64,000 nt of DNA from Paenibacillus swuensis (lineage in GTDB: Bacteria > Bacillota > Bacilli > Paenibacillales > DY6). Positions 53,534-62,549 of the stretch are shown here, one piece after another. The stretch covers positions 2,403,001 to 2,467,000 of the forward strand of contig NZ_CP011388.1 in NCBI RefSeq assembly GCF_001644605.1, read 5' to 3'. The notes beneath the pieces were generated by a model, which was given only the letters and a program-made list of their open reading frames with translations, was not told where the DNA came from and searched no databases. The stretch's first letter is position 1. Each line of letters begins with the position of its first letter. Made by a program: the position numbers and the translations under genes.

Positions 53534-55171
53534 ATGCTGAATCAAGCGTGGCCGCTGTTATCCCTCATTACATTCTCGCCGCTGATCGGCATCCTCCTGA
53601 TAGCCTTCCTGTCGCAAACGAAGGGCAAATGGATTCGGATCATCGCCGTTTCCGCCGCCGCGCTTCCTTTGTTGGGATCCGCCTGGCTGTACGGTCATTT
53701 CAGTCATATAGCCGAGGGGCCTCAATTTATGGAGTCCTATGCGTTCCTGCAAATCCCGTTGAGTCAGGAATCGGAGATGCTGAGTCAGTACACGTCGTAC
53801 TTTTACCAGTTTAACTATACGATGGCGGTGGATGGTCTATCCCTGCCGCTGGTGTTTCTGACTTCACTCATTGCCTTTATGGCGGTCATGGCCTCCCTGA
53901 CAATCCGCAAGCGCTTGAAGTCCTTTTATATCCTCTTTCTGTTGTTGGAGATCGGGATGCTCGGGGTATTCATGGCTCGGGATCTGATTCTGTTCTTCCT
54001 CTTCTTTGAGATCACGCTTGTGGCGATGTTTTTCCTGGTCGGCATATGGGGCTATGTCCATCGGGAAAAAGCCGCAAATCAGTTTCTGATTTACAACGGG
54101 ATTGGCTCAGCCGTCATGCTTCTGGCATTTATTCTTTTAATTACGACGGCAGGCTTTACGATGAACCAAGTCAATGATACGACCGCGAGCATCTCCTATA
54201 GCGGGGACATCGGAACGATTATGGAGCATCTTAGAGACCCTCAGGCACCGGTCAATCAAGATCCGGGGGATCAGGGCGCGGGCGCGGTGCCTTTCTTTTT
54301 GTCTGAGGGGATGCGGGGGATGATCTTCTTCTTGCTGTTGATCGCTTTCGGCATTAAACTGCCGGTGTTCCCGTTCCACACTTGGATGTTGAAAGTTCAT
54401 ACGGAAGCGCCGACATCCATTGTCATGATTCACTCGGGCATTCTGCTGAAAATGGGAGCTTACGGTCTGATACGGTTTGGGGCCGGATTTTTCCCGGATC
54501 AAGCGGAACGTTGGGCGTGGGTGATTGCGGGGCTCGGGGTCATTAATATTCTGTACGGAGCAGTCCTTGCATTAGTCCAAAATGAATTCAAACTGCTCCT
54601 CGCCTACTCCAGTATCAGTCATATGGGCATCGTGCTCCTGGGAATCGCCGCGATGAATCCCGTTGGGCTTCAGGGCGCGGTCTATCAGATGATATCCCAT
54701 GGCTTGATATCCGCACTGCTCTTCCTGATTGTAGGCAGCATCTATGAGCGTACACAAACAACGGAGTTAGATCGGCTTGGCGGGCTGGCCGCCAATCTTC
54801 CTTTCATCTCCGGCATCTTGCTTTTCGCGGGGCTGGCGTCGATTGGGTTGCCGGGACTTTCCGGATTTATCGGGGAGTTGCTGTCGTTCATCGGGTTGTT
54901 TAAATCCATGCCTGTTCTCACCGCGGTGGGAACGCTGGGGATCATTCTGGGGGCCGTTTATATGCTGCGGGGCGTGCTGAGTATTACGTACGGTACTTCT
55001 CTGTTTGCGGAGCGCGATCTGCGTGACGCCCGGTTCATGGAAGCTTTGCCTATGGTCACCTTGGTGGCATTCATTCTGCTGCTGGGTATTTATCCATCCC
55101 TTATTACCGAACCCATGCAGCAAACCTTCGGTCCGTTGCTCCACGCGGCGGCTGCGAAGATAGGAGGTTAG
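53534..55171 (+). CDS. nuoM: NADH-quinone oxidoreductase subunit M
   Basis: Antiporter-like pump subunit (545 aa, about 14 helices) with F-F-E-I-T-L-V-A-M-F-F-L-V-G-I-W-G, F-G-I-K-L-P-V-F-P-F-H-T-W-M-L-K-V-H-T-E-A-P and S-S-I-S-H-M-G. A hydrophilic loop of about 30 residues (around 230-255, Asp/Pro-rich) is inserted between helices. ATG follows the nuoL stop immediately, with GGAAGGAGG a few bases upstream inside nuoL. Confidence 0.95.
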   Translation: MLNQAWPLLSLITFSPLIGILLIAFLSQTKGKWIRIIAVSAAALPLLGSAWLYGHFSHIAEGPQFMESYAFLQIPLSQESEMLSQYTSYFYQFNYTMAVDGLSLPLVFLTSLIAFMAVMASLTIRKRLKSFYILFLLLEIGMLGVFMARDLILFFLFFEITLVAMFFLVGIWGYVHREKAANQFLIYNGIGSAVMLLAFILLITTAGFTMNQVNDTTASISYSGDIGTIMEHLRDPQAPVNQDPGDQGAGAVPFFLSEGMRGMIFFLLLIAFGIKLPVFPFHTWMLKVHTEAPTSIVMIHSGILLKMGAYGLIRFGAGFFPDQAERWAWVIAGLGVINILYGAVLALVQNEFKLLLAYSSISHMGIVLLGIAAMNPVGLQGAVYQMISHGLISALLFLIVGSIYERTQTTELDRLGGLAANLPFISGILLFAGLASIGLPGLSGFIGELLSFIGLFKSMPVLTAVGTLGIILGAVYMLRGVLSITYGTSLFAERDLRDARFMEALPMVTLVAFILLLGIYPSLITEPMQQTFGPLLHAAAAKIGG

Positions 55172-55176
55172 CGAAA

Positions 55177-56721
55177 GTGGATACGCTGCAGTCTGTTCCG
55201 AACTTATCATTCACCGACCTGACTAACATGCAGTACTTAGTGCCCGAATTGGTTATTGTTATCATGATGTTTGTTCTTATTGTGCTGGACTTACTCCTTC
55301 CCAAATCCGTGCACCGGTCGATCATCGGCTGGTTGACGGTGGCGGCACTCATTACCGCGGCCGGGTTTGTTGTCCGCGATCTGGGATGGGGCGCAAGCGA
55401 ACCGATTACGTTCATTCGGAATACGTACCGTATCGATGATTTTGCCAACTTGTTCAAAATAATTTTCCTGAGCTCTGCCGCACTGATTGTGTTCATGAGT
55501 CTGGGTTCGGTTTCCGATGAGGAAATTCCGCAGCAAGCGGAAATGTATTATCTGTTTCTTCCGGCCACCCTGGGTGCGATGGTTGTTGCTTCCTCCGGCG
55601 ACTTGATTACGCTATTCATCGGGTTGGAGTTGATGAGTGTTACGACATATATTCTGGTCGGCATTCGTAAGAGCCGCATGCAATCAACGGAGGGCGCGTT
55701 TAAATACGTTGTACTAAGCGGGATTTCCTCGGCATTCTTGCTGTATGGGATGTCCTTTCTGTACGGAATGACGGGGACAACGGATCTCGCTCTGCTAAGA
55801 CAAGGCTTGATGGCGGGCTTTGAACAATTTGATTTGTTGATTTATATCAGCTTCTTTCTCATGTTGGTCGGGATTGCTTTCAAAATCGCCGCGGCCCCGT
55901 TCCACACTTGGGCCGCCGATGTGTACCAGGGAGCGCCGATTCCTGTTGCCGCGTTTCTGGCGGTCGTCTCCAAGGGGGCGGGCATCGCGTTGCTTTACCG
56001 ATTAATCTATAATGTTTTCTATGGTGTGGGTTCCGAGGCGGTGCTGTTTCATGACGATGTTTTTCTGGCGCTGTCTGTACTTGCGGCTGCCGCGATGATC
56101 TTCGGGAACACACTGGCTTTGAGACAGCGCAATACGAAGAGGCTGTTGGCCTTCTCAGGCATTGCGAACAGCGGGTATTTGCTTGTGCCGATCAGTTTGC
56201 CGTTTACGATCGTTCATTTCGATGTTTTCTCTGAAGGTATGTATTATCTGATTGCGTATGCGCTGATGAATATCGGAGCCTTCGCTGTGATAACAGCAGT
56301 GAATAAAGCCTCGGGACATGAAGAGCTCAGCGGCTTTGCTGGACTGTACTACCGTGCCCCTTCAACCGCATTGGCAATGGTGGCCTTGGTATTGTCTTTG
56401 GCCGGATTACCTCTCACGGGCGGTTTTATGGGTAAACTCTATATCCTGCTTGGCACCATGTCGACACATCAGTACTGGCTCGGTGCCGTGATGATCCTGA
56501 CCAGTGTAATTTCATACTATTACTATTTCGGCATCATTCGCCAAATGTTCATGCGTTCCGGGCCGGAAGCCGTGCTGATTATGGCTATGCCGCTGCGGCT
56601 CACGATTTGGTTCTGCGCCGCGGGCTCGGTTATACTGGGCTTTTTTCCAGGGCGGATTATAGACGGTATCCGTCAGCTATTCAGTATAAGCTCGGATCTA
56701 TTGTTCAAAATCAGTACTTAA
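55177..56721 (+). CDS. nuoN: NADH-quinone oxidoreductase subunit N, GTG start
   Basis: Third antiporter-like subunit (514 aa, about 14 helices) with L-I-T-L-F-I-G-L-E-L-M-S-V-T-T-Y-I-L-V-G and F-K-I-A-A-A-P-F-H-T-W-A-A-D-V-Y-Q-G-A-P. GTG at 55177 behind GGAGGTTAGCGAAA, 5 bp after nuoM. Last nuo gene of the operon; the MOSC gene follows 16 bp later. Confidence 0.95.
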   Translation: MDTLQSVPNLSFTDLTNMQYLVPELVIVIMMFVLIVLDLLLPKSVHRSIIGWLTVAALITAAGFVVRDLGWGASEPITFIRNTYRIDDFANLFKIIFLSSAALIVFMSLGSVSDEEIPQQAEMYYLFLPATLGAMVVASSGDLITLFIGLELMSVTTYILVGIRKSRMQSTEGAFKYVVLSGISSAFLLYGMSFLYGMTGTTDLALLRQGLMAGFEQFDLLIYISFFLMLVGIAFKIAAAPFHTWAADVYQGAPIPVAAFLAVVSKGAGIALLYRLIYNVFYGVGSEAVLFHDDVFLALSVLAAAAMIFGNTLALRQRNTKRLLAFSGIANSGYLLVPISLPFTIVHFDVFSEGMYYLIAYALMNIGAFAVITAVNKASGHEELSGFAGLYYRAPSTALAMVALVLSLAGLPLTGGFMGKLYILLGTMSTHQYWLGAVMILTSVISYYYYFGIIRQMFMRSGPEAVLIMAMPLRLTIWFCAAGSVILGFFPGRIIDGIRQLFSISSDLLFKIST

Positions 56722-56737
56722 GTACGAGGTGAGCTAC

Positions 56738-57373
56738 ATGAAAATAATCGCCCTATATGCGGGAGGACCCCGTATTACCCATACAAAGACAACGGAGTTA
56801 CACTCCGGGATCTCTAAGCAAACAACATCCCGGCTGCAAGTAACCAAAGAAACGATTCAAGGTGACGGGGTAGCGCTTACCGCCTATCATGGAGGGCCAG
56901 ACCGTGTAGTATGTTTCTATTCCCGGGAGCATTACGGAACATGGGAAGCGGAGTATGGAAAGCAGATGCAGGCACCGGGCGTCGGCGAGAACCTGCTAAC
57001 CGAGGGAATGCTTGAATCGGATGTCTGTATCGGAGATGTGTACCAGATCGGCAACACTATGCTGCAAGTGACGCAGGGACGGGTTCCTTGTGACACGATA
57101 TCCAAATACAATGAGATGCCTAACTTGCATTTGCGATTCGCGGAAACCGGCTGGACGGGATACTTTATGAGGGTGCTGAGCGAAGGGGAGATTACTTTGG
57201 AATCCCGGGTAACACTTTTGGAGAGGAATCCGAATGCCTGTTCCGTGTTGGAGGCGAATCGAATCTTTTTTCATGAGAAGAAGAATGCGGATTCCATGCA
57301 AAGGCTTCTCTGTTCTAATGGTTTGGCCAAGGTTTGGCAAGATCGAATAGAGGAACGTTTGCTGGAATTATAA
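56738..57373 (+). CDS. MOSC-domain protein (YiiM-like)
   Basis: 211-residue protein with a MOSC domain, the sulfur-carrier/molybdenum-cofactor-binding fold. The conserved Cys is in G-R-V-P-C-D-T-I-S-K (about 122), and A-Y-H-G-G-P-D-R-V-V-C-F-Y-S and G-E-N-L-L-T-E-G are typical of the YiiM subgroup; YiiM of E. coli reduces N-hydroxylated purines. ATG 56738 follows GAGGTGAGC; the GTG at 56729 is inside that site. It lies directly behind nuoN and may be read through from the nuo operon, although no functional link is known. Confidence 0.88.
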   Translation: MKIIALYAGGPRITHTKTTELHSGISKQTTSRLQVTKETIQGDGVALTAYHGGPDRVVCFYSREHYGTWEAEYGKQMQAPGVGENLLTEGMLESDVCIGDVYQIGNTMLQVTQGRVPCDTISKYNEMPNLHLRFAETGWTGYFMRVLSEGEITLESRVTLLERNPNACSVLEANRIFFHEKKNADSMQRLLCSNGLAKVWQDRIEERLLEL

Positions 57374-57404
57374 CAAAAACCATGCGATGTAAACCAATAT
57401 ATCC

Positions 57405-57437
57405 AGAAGAGCAGGCCAAAAAGGTTCTGCTCTTTCA
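57405..57437 (+). terminator. Terminator after the MOSC gene
   Basis: Stem AAGAGCAG / CTGCTCTT with inner GCC/GGT pairing and TTTC after it. Ends the nuo/MOSC transcript. Confidence 0.6.
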
Positions 57438-57779
57438 CATTTTACTGAAAAAATGCAAGAAATGGGACTTTTGACTCCTTTCCATGAAGCGGAAAGCATC
57501 TTATCATTTTCAAGGGGAGTTTTCATTCGACAGATTCCCCGGGAAATAGACAAAGATGGGACAAATAGTCCCATTGATTATTTCTTGCCTGATTCAGATG
57601 CCATAGTCCGGTTTAAAATTAGAATGGAAAAAGGCACCACCACTCCTTCTCACGAAGGTCCTTAGTCCTTGACCGGATGATGGAGACCATAATTTAGGGT
57701 GATTAGATTCAAACGTTTCGCACCTCCGTTGATTTATGAGATAATATTCACAAAGTCTACGGCAGGAGTGTGAAATAGA
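57438..57779. other. Intergenic stretch before ywzB
   Basis: No supported gene. A small hairpin ATGGGAC / GTCCCAT lies at 57554-57572. A 70-codon open frame (57453-57665) has no ribosome binding site and no recognisable protein features. Confidence 0.4.
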
Positions 57780-58040
57780 ATGGATCCTTCAACACCAACA
57801 ACTCTGGTATCATCAATTGGGTTGAGCGGCGTAATCAATATCACGGTTGTGTTGGTATGTATTATTTTGGCATGGTGGTCGCTGCAGAAGTTTCGGTTTG
57901 ATGTATTGATGCGGGAACCCCGCAGTCCGCAAGGAAAAGTGTTGCACGTATTTCTGTCCGTCGTCATCGGCTATCAGGTGGCTAAGTTTATTTTTGACTA
58001 TGTGATCTGGGCGAGAATGATGAAATATATCGCAATTTGA
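57780..58040 (+). CDS. ywzB: DUF1146 family membrane protein
   Basis: 86-residue protein with two membrane segments (about 15-34 and 54-76) separated by a basic loop with K-F-R-F-D-V-L and R-S-P-Q-G-K, the pattern of the DUF1146/YwzB family. Its place between the atp/nuo block and murA matches the Bacillus order atpC-ywzB-murA. GGCAGGAGTGTG precedes the ATG. Function unknown. Confidence 0.8.
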   Translation: MDPSTPTTLVSSIGLSGVINITVVLVCIILAWWSLQKFRFDVLMREPRSPQGKVLHVFLSVVIGYQVAKFIFDYVIWARMMKYIAI

Positions 58041-58261
58041 CGACAGAATATGGAATAAGCCTTCTTCGTAATGCGAACAATGAATAACAACCGTACCAAA
58101 CGGGGGTCGGCTTACGAACGTTATTAGAGTGACTGTCATGGGATTGCCACAATATAACGCTTGTACGCGGGCCTGAAGCGAGGTACACTCGAGAGTGGAG
58201 CTTAAGTTATGACTACAAAATTAGACATATTTCATCAGAATATGCGCGGAGGGAACCAAGC

Positions 58262-59578
58262 ATGAGTAAATTTATCGTCCGCGGCGGAAAACGTCTGACC
58301 GGAACCGTTAAAGTAAGTGGAGCCAAGAACTCCGTACTTCCGATCATTGCTGCCTCGATCTTAGGAGAAGAGGGAGTCAGCGTTATCCACGATGCCCCCC
58401 CACTTGACGATGTATTGACAATTAATCAGTTACTTGAAACGTTAGGAATCACAATTGAATATGCCAATGAAACGATTCGCGTTCATGCCAATCGTGAAAT
58501 AAAGACAGAAGCTTCTTATGAGCTTGTTCGCAAAATGAGAGCCTCATTCTTAGTCATGGGTCCTCTCCTTGCCCGTCAAGGACATGCAAGAATCGCTTTG
58601 CCTGGCGGATGCGCGATCGGCACAAGACCGATTGACCAGCATTTGAAGGGTTTTGAAGCGCTGGGTGCCGAAATCGGTCTGGGTCAAGGTTACATTGAAG
58701 CCAAAGTCAACGGCCGCTTGAAAGGCGCTAAGATTTATCTGGATTTCGCGAGTGTCGGAGCGACCCAGAATATTATGATGGCCGCTACATTGGCTCAAGG
58801 CACTACGACTATTGAGAATGCCGCTAAAGAACCGGAAATTGTGGATCTGGCGAATTACCTCAATGCGATGGGCGCTGTCGTACGCGGAGCAGGAACAGGC
58901 GTGATCCGGATCGAAGGTGTCGAGAAGCTTCGCGGCGCGAACCACACCGTCATTCCGGACCGTGTCGAAGCGGGAACGTATATGATCGCCGGAGCCATCA
59001 CAGGCGGAGATATCTACGTGGAAGGCGCAATTGCCGATCACCTGACACCTGTCATTGCCAAGATGGAAGAAATGGGAGTAACGGTCATTCCGGATGAGAA
59101 TGGGATTCGGGTGTTAGCAGATCGTCCGTTGCGCGCGGTAGACGTTAAGACTCTTCCGTACCCGGGCTTCCCGACGGATATGCAATCCCAGATGATGGCG
59201 TTGCTTATGGTATCCGAAGGAACCAGCATTATGACGGAGACGGTATTCGAGAACCGGTACATGCACGTGCCTGAGTTCGAGAATATGCGCGGATCCATCA
59301 AAGTGGACGGCAGAACCGCGATTGTCAGCGGAGGCACGAAACTGGTCGGAGCCAAAGTGGTGGCAACCGACTTGCGCGCCGGCGCGGCCTTGATCCTTGC
59401 GGGTCTTGTAGCGGACGGCGAAACCGAAGTTGGCGGCACGCATCATATTGACCGGGGCTACGTGAACCTGGCCTACAAGTTCAAGCAACTTGGCGCGGAC
59501 GTAAACCGGATTGAACCGGAACGGAACTATCAAGAAGAAGCACCGATGTACGCTGAAGTTCAATCTTCTTTAGCATAA
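58262..59578 (+). CDS. murA: UDP-N-acetylglucosamine 1-carboxyvinyltransferase
   Basis: First committed step of peptidoglycan synthesis, adding enolpyruvate from PEP to UDP-GlcNAc; target of fosfomycin. 438 residues, full length. Lys22-Asn23 in S-G-A-K-N-S bind substrate, and the catalytic Cys117 lies in [13 protein letters not shown] (Cys, so fosfomycin-sensitive type). The end [10 protein letters not shown] is typical. GGAGGGAACCAAGC precedes the ATG. A possible promoter TTGTAC (58161-58166), 17 bp, TACACT (58184-58189) lies upstream. Firmicutes often have two MurA genes; by context this is MurAA. No ywmB homologue precedes it, unlike Bacillus. Confidence 0.96.
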   Translation: MSKFIVRGGKRLTGTVKVSGAKNSVLPIIAASILGEEGVSVIHDAPPLDDVLTINQLLETLGITIEYANETIRVHANREIKTEASYELVRKMRASFLVMGPLLARQGHARIALPGGCAIGTRPIDQHLKGFEALGAEIGLGQGYIEAKVNGRLKGAKIYLDFASVGATQNIMMAATLAQGTTTIENAAKEPEIVDLANYLNAMGAVVRGAGTGVIRIEGVEKLRGANHTVIPDRVEAGTYMIAGAITGGDIYVEGAIADHLTPVIAKMEEMGVTVIPDENGIRVLADRPLRAVDVKTLPYPGFPTDMQSQMMALLMVSEGTSIMTETVFENRYMHVPEFENMRGSIKVDGRTAIVSGGTKLVGAKVVATDLRAGAALILAGLVADGETEVGGTHHIDRGYVNLAYKFKQLGADVNRIEPERNYQEEAPMYAEVQSSLA

Positions 59579-59593
59579 TACGAATTTATTCAG

Positions 59594-59617
59594 CCGGTCC
59601 CTTGGGGACCGGTTTTT
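59594..59617 (+). terminator. Terminator of murA
   Basis: Stem CCGGTCCC / GGGACCGG with a 3-nt loop and TTTTTCTC. Confidence 0.9.
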
Positions 59618-59680
59618 CTCTATTCCTCGAAAGTGAAGTTTCCATAAGCGGATTCTATACCTCAGGTCCTGTAAGGAACT

Positions 59681-59755
59681 CCAGAGGCCTTATTTAGACT
59701 AATAACGATTCACTGCCACTTTAACGAACCCCAGACACTCTATTTAACTACATTA
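59681..59755. repeat. Degenerate ~50-bp direct repeat between murA and spoIID
   Basis: CCAGAGGCCTTATTTAGACT (59681-59700) recurs as CCAGACACTCTATTTAACTA (59731-59750). The 59618-60001 stretch is otherwise A/T-rich with no supported gene. Low similarity, so tentative. Confidence 0.35.
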
Positions 59756-60001
59756 CTTGAATTCTCTCGGCTTTTTGACACAATAGCACCTCCTCAGTTC
59801 CTTACAACTGAAACGTTACGAAAATTGATCGTTTAGCGTCATCTGAGTTCGTTAAACTTTTGTGGCAAAAACTATGGCTATATAAATTAGATTTTTTGGA
59901 CAATCTCCGTGAAGAGGTCATTTCTTCAGCGATTCTATCATAAGTTAAGGTACAACTCTTAAATCTGATAGTCTGCGCCGCTGCGCCACGGAGGATCATG
60001 G

Positions 60002-61081
60002 ATGAAGAATAGACTTTACAAACGATCAACTTACGCCCAAGGCTTTCGTCCCCGGACCGCGTTTTCCTTGCGAAAGTACAAGCTTGCCCTGTTGGCCGCC
60101 GTGTGGCTCGCTTCCGGGATGACCGTAATCGTTGGGCTGCCTTGGATTCTAGTACAGCAACAAGAGAGGCTGGAACCCTCTGGAACCACATCGAATCAGA
60201 CGACGAATGTACCTAAGACGGCGAAACCGACTACACTTGAACCCACAGTCCCTGTCTATCTCACCGAGCAAAAAAAAATCGCCGAACTTCCGCTAGAGAC
60301 ATACATCGAGGGCGTGGTTGCCGCGGAGATGCCGGTTGCTTTTGAAATGGAAGCTTTGAAAGCTCAGGCGATCGCCGCCCGCACTTATATTGTAAGAAGG
60401 GTAAGAGCGGGGGATCATTCAGGCGTACCTGTGAAAGAGGCGATCGTGACCGATAAGGTCAATCATCAAGCCTACAAAACAGATGAAGATCTCCGCCGGC
60501 AATGGGGACTTGCCTATGAACGCAATCAAGAGAAAATTCGACAAGCCGTAGAGGAAACGGCAGGGGAGATCATCCTCTACAAGGGGCAGCCCATACATGC
60601 TCTGTACTTTTCTACAAGCAACGGTTATACCGAGAATGCGGAGGATTATTGGGGCGCTCCGGTGGCCTACCTGAAGAGCGTCCCGAGCCCCTGGGATACA
60701 GCGATTTCTCCCAAATATAAAGAAACAGTCGTGATGGATTACCGAACCTTTTTGCGCAAACTGGGTATAGGGAATGTATCTGCACTCAGCACCAAGAGTC
60801 CATTCATTAGAGTGTTAGAGCGGACAGAAGGTCGCCGCATCGCGAAAATTCGCATCGGTAGTCAGATTCTCACAGGCAAGGAAGTGCGAGAGAAACTGGA
60901 TTTGCGATCCTCTCAATTCATCTGGACCATCAAAGGAACTCAGATTGAAATCACCACATTCGGATATGGTCACGGCGTGGGGATGAGTCAATGGGGTGCG
61001 AACGGCTTGGCCAAAATGGGGAAAAGTGCGAATGAGATCCTAACAACCTATTACAGCGGGGTTGAAATCAGGTCTCTATGA
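60002..61081 (+). CDS. spoIID: Stage II sporulation protein D
   Basis: Lytic transglycosylase that thins septal peptidoglycan during engulfment as part of the DMP complex. 359 residues with an N-terminal membrane anchor (about 27-51), a linker, and the SpoIID domain. Catalytic Glu109 lies in V-V-A-A-E-M-P (equivalent to the essential Glu88 of Bacillus). Y-F-S-T-S-N-G-Y-T-E-N-A-E-D-Y-W-G and the C-terminal F-G-Y-G-H-G-V-G-M-S-Q-W-G-A are diagnostic. The ATG follows CGGAGGATC. The end overlaps an in-frame upstream extension of spoIIQ, and spoIIQ itself begins 74 bp later. Confidence 0.96.
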   Translation: MKNRLYKRSTYAQGFRPRTAFSLRKYKLALLAAVWLASGMTVIVGLPWILVQQQERLEPSGTTSNQTTNVPKTAKPTTLEPTVPVYLTEQKKIAELPLETYIEGVVAAEMPVAFEMEALKAQAIAARTYIVRRVRAGDHSGVPVKEAIVTDKVNHQAYKTDEDLRRQWGLAYERNQEKIRQAVEETAGEIILYKGQPIHALYFSTSNGYTENAEDYWGAPVAYLKSVPSPWDTAISPKYKETVVMDYRTFLRKLGIGNVSALSTKSPFIRVLERTEGRRIAKIRIGSQILTGKEVREKLDLRSSQFIWTIKGTQIEITTFGYGHGVGMSQWGANGLAKMGKSANEILTTYYSGVEIRSL

Positions 61082-61155
61082 ATTTCAATAAAAATTCTAT
61101 CACCTCACGTATAAAAGAGATTCTCGTGGCAACAATGGTTGTTGAGGTGATAGAA

Positions 61156-61890
61156 ATGAACAATGACAAAAACAAAGATTTACTGCAAGACGAAGCTCCT
61201 AAAACCAACGAAGGAGCCGTAGTACAAGCTTCAAGATGGAACAAGCTAGCGGCAAAGAAATGGATATTCCCAGCGACGTACATGGCAGCGGCGGCAATTA
61301 TTCTAACGTTAATGTGGGTCTACCAGGGCGGAGACAACAAGTCTCTTACGAAAGACGACCTGGGGATTACACAGACGGAAGGAAAGATTGACGAAGAAGG
61401 CAATGCTGTTCCCGTAACCGCCGTGGCTGAACCGTTAGGGTATCCTGTCGCAGATCCGACAGCGCTGGAAGTTAAGAAGCCTTTCTATGAACAAGATGCT
61501 TCAGCTGAAGTAAAGCAAGCGGCCGTAGTAGAGTACGATGATACGTACACGTTACATATGGGCGTAGATTACTCCGCGGCAGACGACAAACCGTTTGATG
61601 TGCTGGCTGCGCTGACAGGTAAAGTGACTCGCTCCGAGAAACACCCGTTGTTAGGTCACTTGGTTGAAATTACGTCGGAAGGCGGCTTGAAAACCGTTTA
61701 CCAAAGTTTGTCGGACGTAACCGTTAAAGCGGAACAACAAGTGAAAAAGGGCGATGTCATCGCCAAGGCGGGACGCAATGAACTGGAGAAGGACCTAGGC
61801 GTTCATGTCCATTTCGAAGTGCGCGAGAACGATAAAGCCGTGAATCCGGACACTTTGTTTGAAGCCAAACAGGAAAACGAAGATCAATAA
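61156..61890 (+). CDS. spoIIQ: Stage II sporulation protein Q, M23/LytM domain with intact metal-ligand motifs
   Basis: Forespore membrane protein that pairs with SpoIIIAH across the intermembrane space during engulfment. 244 residues with a short cytoplasmic start, one membrane segment (about 36-56), a linker, and a LytM/M23 domain (about 120-235). The metal ligands His134 and Asp138 (H-M-G-V-D) and the H-V-H motif His217/His219 are all present; Bacillus SpoIIQ is known to have a degenerate first motif. ATG 61156 follows GAGGTGATAGAA; the longer in-frame ATG overlaps the spoIID stop and adds residues without a ribosome binding site. A strong terminator follows. Position after spoIID supports SpoIIQ over a generic M23 peptidase. 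Confidence 0.9.
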   Translation: MNNDKNKDLLQDEAPKTNEGAVVQASRWNKLAAKKWIFPATYMAAAAIILTLMWVYQGGDNKSLTKDDLGITQTEGKIDEEGNAVPVTAVAEPLGYPVADPTALEVKKPFYEQDASAEVKQAAVVEYDDTYTLHMGVDYSAADDKPFDVLAALTGKVTRSEKHPLLGHLVEITSEGGLKTVYQSLSDVTVKAEQQVKKGDVIAKAGRNELEKDLGVHVHFEVRENDKAVNPDTLFEAKQENEDQ

Positions 61891-61926
61891 TATTTCCCGC
61901 GAAATAACCGGTGAAATATAGGTTAG

Positions 61927-61961
61927 AAGCAGGCAGGCCAAGGGCCGGTCTGCTTTTTTTT
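61927..61961 (+). terminator. Terminator after spoIIQ
   Basis: AAGCAG..GGCC / GGCC..CTGCTT interrupted stem with a 3-nt loop and eight T. Confidence 0.85.
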
Positions 61962-62040
61962 GACCCCGATAAATGCTGCTAAGGCCGCTCGTCCCAAAAA
62001 TAATTCGCTGTAAAAAGGCTTGTCAGGCTTGGAAACAAAG

Positions 62041-62067
62041 AATATAACGTTATGCCCCTCATATAAT
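62041..62067 (+). promoter_or_regulatory. Possible sigma-E promoter of spoIIID
   Basis: AATATAA (62041-62047) as -35 and CATATAAT (62060-62067) as -10, one change from the sigma-E -10 consensus CATACAAT, 12-13 bp apart. spoIIID is sigma-E-dependent in Bacillus. Confidence 0.5.
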
Positions 62068-62103
62068 GTACCAATCTATCTTCGAGTTAGGGAGGCGAGG
62101 GGC

Positions 62104-62388
62104 GTGCACGATTACATCAAGGAACGGACCATTAAGATCGGTCGTTGTATTGTGGAAACGAAGAACACGGTTCGAACGATTGCGAAAGAATTTGGGGTTT
62201 CCAAGAGCACGGTTCACAAAGACCTGACGGAAAGACTCCCGGAAATCAACCCGGATCTGGCTAACCAGGTCAAGACCATCCTCGAATATCACAAATCCAT
62301 ACGTCATCTTCGCGGCGGCGAAGCCACCAAAATCAAGTATAAGAAGACGACACCAAAGAAGAAAGAGGCGGTATTTGCCCGGACATAA
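62104..62388 (+). CDS. spoIIID: Sporulation transcription factor SpoIIID, GTG start
   Basis: 94-residue mother-cell transcription factor that switches sigma-E genes on or off before the sigma-K stage. The protein starts V/M-H-D-Y-I-K-E-R-T-I-K-I-G, carries the helix-turn-helix T-I-A-K-E-F-G-V-S-K-S-T-V-H-K-D-L and the basic C-terminal H-K-S-I-R-H-L-R-G-G-E-A-T-K, nearly identical to Bacillus over residues 1-78. GTG at 62104 behind GGAGGCGAGG is the start; a longer in-frame ATG at 62020 is rejected because it overlaps the probable promoter. Confidence 0.97.
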   Translation: MHDYIKERTIKIGRCIVETKNTVRTIAKEFGVSKSTVHKDLTERLPEINPDLANQVKTILEYHKSIRHLRGGEATKIKYKKTTPKKKEAVFART

Positions 62389-62549
62389 CCCCTTGAATTG
62401 GTATAGTTTTCCCGCGCCCTGCATGATTTTTCATGAAAAAGTTAAATTTAAATTAAAGGATTTTTAACTTTTACAGCGAATAGACCTATAATTATATATT
62501 CAGCACCACGGGTCTCTTTTTGAGGGAATTAGGGAGGATTACAAGCGGT

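Noticed and set aside
57453-57665. 70-codon open frame between the MOSC gene and ywzB
   Set aside because: It begins just after the terminator without promoter or ribosome binding site and contains a hairpin; no family resemblance.
59802-60191. Minus-strand frame overlapping the spoIID start
   Set aside because: It overlaps the spoIID coding region and the A/T-rich gap, with no start signal.
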